Translations under genes and position numbers: made by a program
Notes under the pieces: model-generated
Told to the model about the DNA's origin: nothing
The model's input: the letters and a program-made list of their open reading frames with translations, nothing else
Database searches by the model: none
DNA from: Verrucomicrobia bacterium UBA7008
GTDB lineage: Bacteria; Verrucomicrobiota; Kiritimatiellia; RFP12; UBA1067
Assembly (NCBI GenBank): GCA_002449695.1
Contig: DJXI01000059.1
Location: forward strand, 8,083 to 22,047
Direction of reading: 5' to 3'
Length of the DNA stretch: 13,965 bases
Shown here: piece by piece, positions 6,864 through 12,189 of the stretch
Layout of the letters: each line of letters starts with the position of its first letter
Position numbering within the stretch: the stretch's first letter is position 1

Positions 6864-9089
6864 TCAGCGCAAGACCAGCGAAAGGCCAAAGGGCTTGCCG
6901 CACTGGATGCGGCCGCTTCCCTCGACAATGACACCAGCCGCCCTTAACGCGTCCGCCCCGCCTCTCACGGCAACGCCGTCGACAACAACAGTGCCGATTG
7001 CCGTCTTCTTATTTACCGCGCCGTCCACTCGTAGTGTCGCGCCCGGCTTGAGTGAAAGCGACGCTTTGGAGAAATCGTTAAGCGGCATGACAGCCGCGAG
7101 CGACACGTCGTCCACAAATATCCCGGAACCGGCCTCGCCGCCGGCCAGGCACTCGATCTTGACAGTGTGCGCGCCCTGAGCGAGCTGGATCGCCTTGCTG
7201 GTGCGATAAGGCTCGTAACGGACGGACTGTCCCTCGTTCTCGATGACCTCGACACCATCGATCACGACCTTCAGCGCGAGTTCGTTGGAGCTGGCGTAGT
7301 TGCGCGGCGCCTGCCAGAACGACAGCACGTAGTCGCCGCTCGCCGGCGCATAGACCGTCTGGCTTGCCGAAGTGCCCGTTCTAAGGAACAGCGACTGGCT
7401 GCCATACGGCGTCTGGTCTGCGGACTTGGTGAGCGTGCCGCCGTTATGCTGGATCGCCGGCCGCGGCTCCGCCGCCGGTTCCAGCGTCCAGTCGCATTCG
7501 CCGGCCCACTTGAAGCCATAGTCCGCGACTTCTGGCTTCTCGAAGCCGCCGTTATTGACGATGTTCTCGCCGAGCGCGCCAAGGACGACCGTGCCGCCAG
7601 AGGCAACACTTACTTCCGTGCCGACCGCCGTAACGCCGGAGAACGAGAGCGCTGCTCCGCCGCCAACTGAGAACGAATTGCCTTTGAGCGCGGCGTCGGT
7701 CACAAAGACAGTCCCGCCGCCCACCATTACAGAGACGTTCGCACCGTCGGACGGCAGGTCGCCGTCCTTGAGCGAAAGCGTGCCGGTGCCGGTCTTCACT
7801 ATCGAATGTCCGGGCACGCTCTCTTCATAACGCTCGAAACGTATCGCGTCGAAGTTTAGGCTGCCATAACCGCCTGTGCTTGAAAGCTCGATCTTGAAAT
7901 CGTGTTTTCCTGCTGTCAGCTGATGCGGCTCGCTGCGGACCGTCTCGAAACCGTGCGCCTGCGACGCATCGGTCAATTTGGCGATTGTCAATACAGAAAC
8001 AGCGTCTATCGCAACCGTCGTGTCAATGTTAAGAGAGTAGCCGCCGTCGCGGCAGCCCATGTCGAAAACAACGCACCACATGCCATCTGCCGGTATCTCT
8101 ATTTCGCGCGTCAGGGCCGCCCCGTTGCGCACCATGGCATATTTGTCGCCGTCTTTCGGCCCCCATGTTCCGTTGGCGTCAAATGCGGCGCCCCTGGTGT
8201 ACGTGCCGCCGTTGCTGAATGTCCAGCCGGTGTTGCCTTCCTCGAAGCTCCAGTTGTCGGGCTTGTATTCTTCAGCGAACTGCAATGACTTTTTTGTCTT
8301 GGCGTAAGTCGGCGAAACGCCGAAGCCAACAGTGCCGCCCTCGGCAACATCGATTGTCAACGGCGAGTTTTCTATCGCGAGGCTGGGCGTAGCCTGGTCG
8401 TTCGCCTTCTGGAACAGGTTGCGTTCGCCCCCGGTCGCCGCGGCGCGCAACGTGCCGCCGTCGAGGGTGAGCGCGAGGTTGCCGCGCAGGTTGAAGTACC
8501 CGACGGCGTCGTTCCGGTCGCCGTCCAGCGCGAGCGTCACGGTGGCCTTGCCCGTGCCTTCGCGTCCGAGTGTCACGACTTTGCTGGCGTTTGCTTCCGT
8601 AACGCCAACATTGTGAAGAACGAGGTTTTTGGCATCTTCGCCAGCAGCGTAAGAACTGGCAGTGTCAAAAACGACACGGTTGGCGACATCAATCGCCGGG
8701 AGCTCGCTCCAGACATCGCCGTACAGCCCCGACCACTGGTTCTTGAGCAGAACGGGGCCGGAGCCAAGCACGTTGGGGTTCTGAATCTTCAAGAGGAAAC
8801 CGTCCGCGATGATACCGCCCGGCAGGGTGTTGCCGCCCGCCGAGCGAAGTTTGACGGAGAAGATGTCGCCAGCGCGAGTGAAGCGCAGAGCATCGATGCC
8901 GTCGCCGGAAAGCTTGTCGGTGATGATGGTGTCATTCACGGTCAGAGCGACATCGGCAACACCGTCGGACACCGGCAAGGGCTTTGTGTACTCGTTGTAT
9001 CCGGCGAAGACCGCCGTCGATGCGGCCATCGCGAGACAGACCGCCGCCACCTTGACGGCTGGACAGGTTGTGAGTCTTGCTGCTTTCAT
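6864..9089 (-). CDS. Exported beta-strand-rich surface protein with two jelly-roll modules and an autotransporter-type strand repeat
   Basis: This 741-residue protein has a signal peptide of about 29 residues ending VFA. The ATG is preceded by AAAGGA about 12 bases upstream. The body is rich in Gly, Val, Thr and Ala with short alternating strands. Residues ~279-420 (SFEEGNTGWTFSNG to NFDAIRFERYE) and ~508-668 (NNGGFEKPEVADYGFKWAG to GIFVDDVSLAAV) are two related modules, each of the N-x-(S/G)-F-E opening and D-x-(I/V)-x-(F/L) closing type seen in carbohydrate-binding jelly rolls. Between them, VKTGTGTLSL at 431-440 matches the autotransporter-associated beta-strand repeat (PF12951-like), followed by strands such as SFSVGGGAALSFSGV. 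No beta-barrel translocator, LPXTG or PEP-CTERM tail is present, so how it is held at the surface is unclear. No catalytic motif was recognised. A glycan-binding or structural role alongside the neighbouring exported enzymes is inferred. Confidence 0.8.
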   Translation of the reverse strand: MKAARLTTCPAVKVAAVCLAMAASTAVFAGYNEYTKPLPVSDGVADVALTVNDTIITDKLSGDGIDALRFTRAGDIFSVKLRSAGGNTLPGGIIADGFLLKIQNPNVLGSGPVLLKNQWSGLYGDVWSELPAIDVANRVVFDTASSYAAGEDAKNLVLHNVGVTEANASKVVTLGREGTGKATVTLALDGDRNDAVGYFNLRGNLALTLDGGTLRAAATGGERNLFQKANDQATPSLAIENSPLTIDVAEGGTVGFGVSPTYAKTKKSLQFAEEYKPDNWSFEEGNTGWTFSNGGTYTRGAAFDANGTWGPKDGDKYAMVRNGAALTREIEIPADGMWCVVFDMGCRDGGYSLNIDTTVAIDAVSVLTIAKLTDASQAHGFETVRSEPHQLTAGKHDFKIELSSTGGYGSLNFDAIRFERYEESVPGHSIVKTGTGTLSLKDGDLPSDGANVSVMVGGGTVFVTDAALKGNSFSVGGGAALSFSGVTAVGTEVSVASGGTVVLGALGENIVNNGGFEKPEVADYGFKWAGECDWTLEPAAEPRPAIQHNGGTLTKSADQTPYGSQSLFLRTGTSASQTVYAPASGDYVLSFWQAPRNYASSNELALKVVIDGVEVIENEGQSVRYEPYRTSKAIQLAQGAHTVKIECLAGGEAGSGIFVDDVSLAAVMPLNDFSKASLSLKPGATLRVDGAVNKKTAIGTVVVDGVAVRGGADALRAAGVIVEGSGRIQCGKPFGLSLVLR

Positions 9090-9131
9090 CTGTTGAGCAT
9101 CCTTTCTGCTTGGGTGTTGAAGACGTGCGTT

Positions 9132-11099
9132 TTAGTTGACGTTGGCCGGATAGACCTGTTCTGCGTTTTTGGGCTTTCGCATCATGAGCTCGTCGATGAC
9201 GCGGCCGACCTCGGCCTTCGGCAGTTTTTCCGTGAGGCGACGGTGCGGACCGTTCGCGGCGTCGGCGACCCATTCGTCGGCGCCCTTGTCGCCGACCATG
9301 CGATAGGCGCCGCGCTCCACGTTGAAAGACGGCTCGACGCCCCTCACGGCCGCGAGCACCGCCGTCTCGTCCCAGGCGCTGCGACCGGCGGGGCCGTTGA
9401 AATCGCAGGTATTCTCGCGAAAGGCGTCGGCGACCGGGCTGTCCACGATGCCCGAATCCGCGAGGGCCTTGCCCGCGAAGCAGTCGACGCCGTATTCGAA
9501 GTCGGAAAACAGGATTGGTGTCGGCCAGTTCTCAAGCGCGATTTTCGACGACATCCAATCCTGCGACGAGTTGTACTCCATGCCGCGCGGATGCTTGCAC
9601 GCCATCGCCACCCAGAGCTTCACCTTTCGCTCGACGAGGTCGCGGTCGCTTTCGACAAGCCTTCTCAGGTTTGTGAGAAAGCCGACGGAGCAGATGACGA
9701 CCGACTTGTCCGGCTGCGACGAAAGCATCCGGCGGTAGACATCGAGCGCGTCGGGCGCATCGCTGGAGTTGAGGTGTTTCACCCACTTGCCGTACTTTGC
9801 GACCACGGCGCCGAAGCGTCTGTAGTTGAGCTCGTCGCGCCCCTTGCCCATGCCGTGGACGCAGCCGACGGGGATTTCGGGGCGACCGTAGTAGGCATTC
9901 ACGATTTCGCACATCGCGACCGAGAGAGAGTCGCGCGTGTTGACGACGGTCGCGAGAAGTTCGCACTCCCCGGCGTCCGCAAGCGCGTGCAGGCAGGCGA
10001 GCGCCCCGACGTCGTCGAAGTCGGTGTACATGTCCGTATCGAATATGACCTTCACGGGCTCCTTCCCGGGCTTTGCGTCGTCGCCGCCGGCGGCGACAAG
10101 GAGCGCGAGGCCGGCCAGAAAGAGGACGATCATCGCGAAGTTGAGAACCCCCGACTTCTTCGGTGCGCCCTTGAACTCGCGCCAGACGAGGATGCCCCAC
10201 AGCGCCGAGACGAGCGTCGCGCCCTGGCCGAGCGAATAGGCGATCGCCGCGCCTGCGGTTCCTGCGGTGACGAACGAAAGCAGCGTGCCCGTCGCCCAGA
10301 TCACGCCGCCGAGGATGCCGACAAGATGAACGAGAAGGCCGCCTTTGAACCAGTCGGTTCCCTTGACGGGATCGCCCGCGACGGGCTTTTTCATCATGAT
10401 CGTGTTGAACACGAAGTTCGACGCCAACACGCCGAGCGTGAAGACGAAGAACGCCGAATAGGGCGTCATGCGTCCCGCCGCCGGCGCGGCATTCGCGAAG
10501 TCCATGTCGACGACGCGGTTGACGAGCGGAGAGAACCAACTCATGAGAAGGCCCGCGCACATGGCGAGCCACAATCCTTTCTTCACGGACGAGGCATCCG
10601 CCGCGCCGCTCGACGCGGACTGCTTCGTCTTGAACGCCAGCGCGTTGCAGACGATTGACGCGACGATAATGGCAAGTCCCGTCCAGATGAGATAGGGATT
10701 GCCCTTTCCGTCCACAAACCAGTTGGCGACCGTGCCGCCGACGAGCGCGAGCCCCACGCCCACCGGAAACGCAACCGACATGCCCGCTACGGCAATCGCG
10801 GCGGAAAGCAGGATGTTCGACGCGTTGAACACGACACCTCCCAAAAACGGCCAGATCCACCGTGAAGCGGAACTGGCGGCGAGGTTCGCGGCGAAACTCC
10901 ACGCGCCGCCGCCCGACGAGCCGAGCGTGAAGCCCGCGAGAAGCGAAAAGATGACAAGCCCGATTACGTAGTCCCAGTAGAACAGTTCGAAGCGCCAGGT
11001 CTTGCCGGCCAGCTTCTGGGTGTTGCCCCAGCTGCCCCAGCAGAACATCGTGACGACACAGAGCGCGACGGCCAATGGATAGTTGTTGCAGTAGTACAT
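9132..11099 (-). CDS. Ten-helix DMT-type (GRP/ureide permease-like) transporter fused to a nucleoside hydrolase
   Basis: This is a 655-residue two-domain protein. Residues ~1-337 hold about ten hydrophobic helices. They begin MYYCNNYPLAVALC and carry TMFCWGSWGNTQKLAGKTWR, a hallmark of bacterial GRP/ureide permease-like sugar carriers. Residues ~350-655 form a complete nucleoside hydrolase (PF01156-like) of usual length (~305). Its calcium/ribose-binding cluster is D-T-D-x3-D-x-D-D (Asp354, 356, 360, 362, 363). Further motifs are SVGFLTNLRRL, ENWPTPILFSDFEYG and, near the end, WDETAVLAAV carrying the late conserved Asp. Family enzymes split ribonucleosides to base plus ribose using bound calcium. 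Lysines and arginines cluster in the loops after helices 1, 5, 7 and 9, so the positive-inside rule places both termini, and hence the hydrolase, in the periplasm. The start at 11099 matches the family N-terminus; a longer frame would overlap rbsK. The gap after rbsK is 19 bases with no Shine-Dalgarno. The transported sugar is inferred to be ribose from the hydrolase and rbsK. Confidence 0.88.
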   Translation of the reverse strand: MYYCNNYPLAVALCVVTMFCWGSWGNTQKLAGKTWRFELFYWDYVIGLVIFSLLAGFTLGSSGGGAWSFAANLAASSASRWIWPFLGGVVFNASNILLSAAIAVAGMSVAFPVGVGLALVGGTVANWFVDGKGNPYLIWTGLAIIVASIVCNALAFKTKQSASSGAADASSVKKGLWLAMCAGLLMSWFSPLVNRVVDMDFANAAPAAGRMTPYSAFFVFTLGVLASNFVFNTIMMKKPVAGDPVKGTDWFKGGLLVHLVGILGGVIWATGTLLSFVTAGTAGAAIAYSLGQGATLVSALWGILVWREFKGAPKKSGVLNFAMIVLFLAGLALLVAAGGDDAKPGKEPVKVIFDTDMYTDFDDVGALACLHALADAGECELLATVVNTRDSLSVAMCEIVNAYYGRPEIPVGCVHGMGKGRDELNYRRFGAVVAKYGKWVKHLNSSDAPDALDVYRRMLSSQPDKSVVICSVGFLTNLRRLVESDRDLVERKVKLWVAMACKHPRGMEYNSSQDWMSSKIALENWPTPILFSDFEYGVDCFAGKALADSGIVDSPVADAFRENTCDFNGPAGRSAWDETAVLAAVRGVEPSFNVERGAYRMVGDKGADEWVADAANGPHRRLTEKLPKAEVGRVIDELMMRKPKNAEQVYPANVN

Positions 11100-11118
11100 A
11101 GTGGTTGGTGATTGGAGG
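11100..11118 (-). promoter_or_regulatory. G-free A/C-rich leader without Shine-Dalgarno before the permease-hydrolase gene
   Basis: Between the rbsK stop codon (11121-11119) and the ATG at 11099 the mRNA contains only A, C and T/U and no G. It carries ACCTCC, the anti-Shine-Dalgarno itself, rather than a Shine-Dalgarno. Such a tract is probably unstructured, which would suit Shine-Dalgarno-independent or coupled initiation. The role is inferred; the composition is directly visible. Confidence 0.4.
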
Positions 11119-11119
11119 T
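11103..11119. repeat. 17-base intergenic motif, copy 1
   Basis: On the plus strand ggttggtgattggaggt matches copy 2 at 12117-12133 (ggttgaagatcggaggt) in 14 of 17 positions. Both copies lie in intergenic gaps flanking rbsK. With only two short copies this may be chance. Confidence 0.25.
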
Positions 11120-12018
11120 TAGTGGATTTCGCGACGGTACGGCACGGACGACTGGGCGCCCAGGCGGGTGACAGATATCGCGGACGCCTTCTGCGCGAAG
11201 GCGATGGCGTCGGCGCACGTGCGCCCTTCGGCAATCGCGACCGCAAAGGCGCCGTTGAAGGTGTCGCCTGCCGCCACGCAGTCGACCGCCTTCACCTTGC
11301 GGCACGGGAAAAGCCTGCCGCAATCGCCGCAGTAACACCCCTTCGCGCCCATGGTTATCACGACATGGCCGACGCCTCGCTTCCGAAGGACGGCCGTCGC
11401 CTTCGCCGCGCTCGCCGCGTCTATGACCTTTACGCCCGTGAGAAGCTCGGCTTCCGTTTCGTTTGGCGTCATCCAGTCGACAAGCGAGTAGAGAGACTTC
11501 GGCAGCTTGCGCGCAGGCGCAGGGTTGAGGATGACGATGACGCCCGCATCGTGCGCGACGCGCGACGCCCACTCGACGGTCTCGACAGGCGTCTCAAGCT
11601 GCATCAGGAGCACCGACGCCGCTTCGATGTCCTTCCTGAACGGCGCGACGTCATCGGGCGAAAGCGTACCGTTCGCCCCGAGCGCGACGGAAATCGCATT
11701 CTGTCCTTTCGCATCTACCATGATGAGCGCCGTTCCTGAGGCTTCGCGCGGAGCAACGATGAGGTCTGGCCTGATGCCGTCCTTCCTGAGACGCGCGGCG
11801 GTGGCGCGTCCGAAGAGATCGTCCCCCACCTTGGCGATGAACGTGCACGACCCCTTCTTCCCCGAAAGGCGGGCGACGGCCACCGCCTGGTTCGCGCCCT
11901 TGCCGCCGGAGTTCATCATAAACCTGCCGCCGCACACCGTTTCACCCGGCGACGGCAGCGTTTTGCCCGCGATCACCATGTCGGTGTTTGTCGATCCCAG
12001 CACTGTGATTCGCTTCAC
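11119..12018 (-). CDS. rbsK: Ribokinase (PfkB family)
   Basis: This 299-residue protein is close to the usual ribokinase length of ~305. It phosphorylates ribose at O5 with ATP in the cytoplasm, feeding the pentose phosphate pathway. Visible motifs are VLGSTNTDMV at the N-terminus, the sugar-binding GGKGANQAVAVARL (first glycine at 38), MTPNETEAELLTG, VITMGAKG, and the C-terminal PfkB signature AAGDTFNGAF with catalytic Asp252. The start is a GTG at 12018, seven bases after GGAGG (12026-12030). No in-frame ATG is close, and the ATG at 12023 opens only a two-codon frame ending in TGA across the GTG. An unusual cysteine cluster (C228, C230, C233, C239, then C247) lies just before the catalytic signature, where most ribokinases have none. 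It is the first gene of the proposed operon and has its own promoter. Its position beside the permease-nucleoside hydrolase supports ribose as the substrate; another pentose or adenosine is a less likely alternative. Confidence 0.93.
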   Translation of the reverse strand: MKRITVLGSTNTDMVIAGKTLPSPGETVCGGRFMMNSGGKGANQAVAVARLSGKKGSCTFIAKVGDDLFGRATAARLRKDGIRPDLIVAPREASGTALIMVDAKGQNAISVALGANGTLSPDDVAPFRKDIEAASVLLMQLETPVETVEWASRVAHDAGVIVILNPAPARKLPKSLYSLVDWMTPNETEAELLTGVKVIDAASAAKATAVLRKRGVGHVVITMGAKGCYCGDCGRLFPCRKVKAVDCVAAGDTFNGAFAVAIAEGRTCADAIAFAQKASAISVTRLGAQSSVPYRREIH

Positions 12019-12025
12019 GTCATAT

Positions 12026-12030
12026 CCTCC
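12026..12030 (-). promoter_or_regulatory. Ribosome binding site of rbsK, deciding a GTG start
   Basis: GGAGG on the minus strand lies seven bases before GTG (12018-12016). It fixes the start: the protein then begins MKRITVLGSTNTD, the normal ribokinase N-terminus, whereas the open frame further upstream encodes no recognisable sequence. Confidence 0.75.
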
Positions 12031-12048
12031 GTTTGTCAAGATGGTTGC

Positions 12049-12078
12049 ATTGTAGCATCTTTGCGACATGGAAATCAA
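12049..12078 (-). promoter_or_regulatory. Probable sigma70-type promoter of the rbsK operon
   Basis: Reading the minus strand, TTGATT (12078-12073) is followed after 18 bases by TACAAT (12054-12049). These are good -35 and -10 boxes. Transcription would begin near 12042, leaving a leader of about 24 bases that carries the rbsK ribosome binding site. It is the only convincing promoter seen in the window. No operator palindrome is obvious beside it. Confidence 0.55.
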
Positions 12079-12102
12079 CGGCAAATCGCGTTTCCGTTCC
12101 AA

Positions 12103-12120
12103 AACCTGCCTTTGCAGGTT
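12103..12120 (-). terminator. Hairpin, possible terminator of uvrB
   Basis: On the minus strand AACCTGC, a four-base loop AAAG and GCAGGTT form a perfect 7-bp stem, followed by TTGG, so the stem's own TT gives a run of four T. It lies about 70 bases past the uvrB stop codon and upstream of the rbsK promoter, the right place to separate the two transcripts. The T run is short, so termination may be weak or factor-assisted. Confidence 0.45.
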
Positions 12121-12133
12121 GAAGATCGGAGGT
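12117..12133. repeat. 17-base intergenic motif, copy 2
   Basis: This is the partner of the motif at 11103-11119, matching at 14 of 17 positions, including GGAGGT on the plus strand (ACCTCC in the transcript). It overlaps one arm of the hairpin. The rest of the 12134-12189 gap shows nothing recognisable. Confidence 0.25.
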
Positions 12134-12189
12134 ATTAAGGTCGAAGGTCCGCGCAACGACAACGGATCGCACGACTAAACGATGGGCAT

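Noticed and set aside
6857..6934. Longer N-terminus for the propeller protein beginning at 6934
   Set aside because: It would overlap the previous gene by about 70 bases and bury the signal peptide. The ATG at 6856 places the signal peptide at the N-terminus.
8613..10658. A 681-codon open frame on the plus strand opposite two genes
   Set aside because: The protein is rich in Arg, His, Asp and Val with no recognisable motif. It lies antisense to clear permease-hydrolase and exported-protein genes and is the usual mirror frame of GC-rich coding DNA.
11100..11246. Longer N-terminus for the permease-hydrolase beginning at 11246
   Set aside because: The extra 49 residues are Arg/Pro-rich and lie within rbsK. 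The family N-terminus begins at 11099.
12015..12023. Two-codon frame ATG ACG TGA overlapping the rbsK GTG start
   Set aside because: It is better explained as chance next to the GGAGG site. A regulatory start-stop element cannot be excluded, but nothing else supports one.
12019..12162. Longer N-terminus for ribokinase beginning at 12162
   Set aside because: The 48 extra residues span the promoter and hairpin and match nothing. The GGAGG site points to GTG at 12018.
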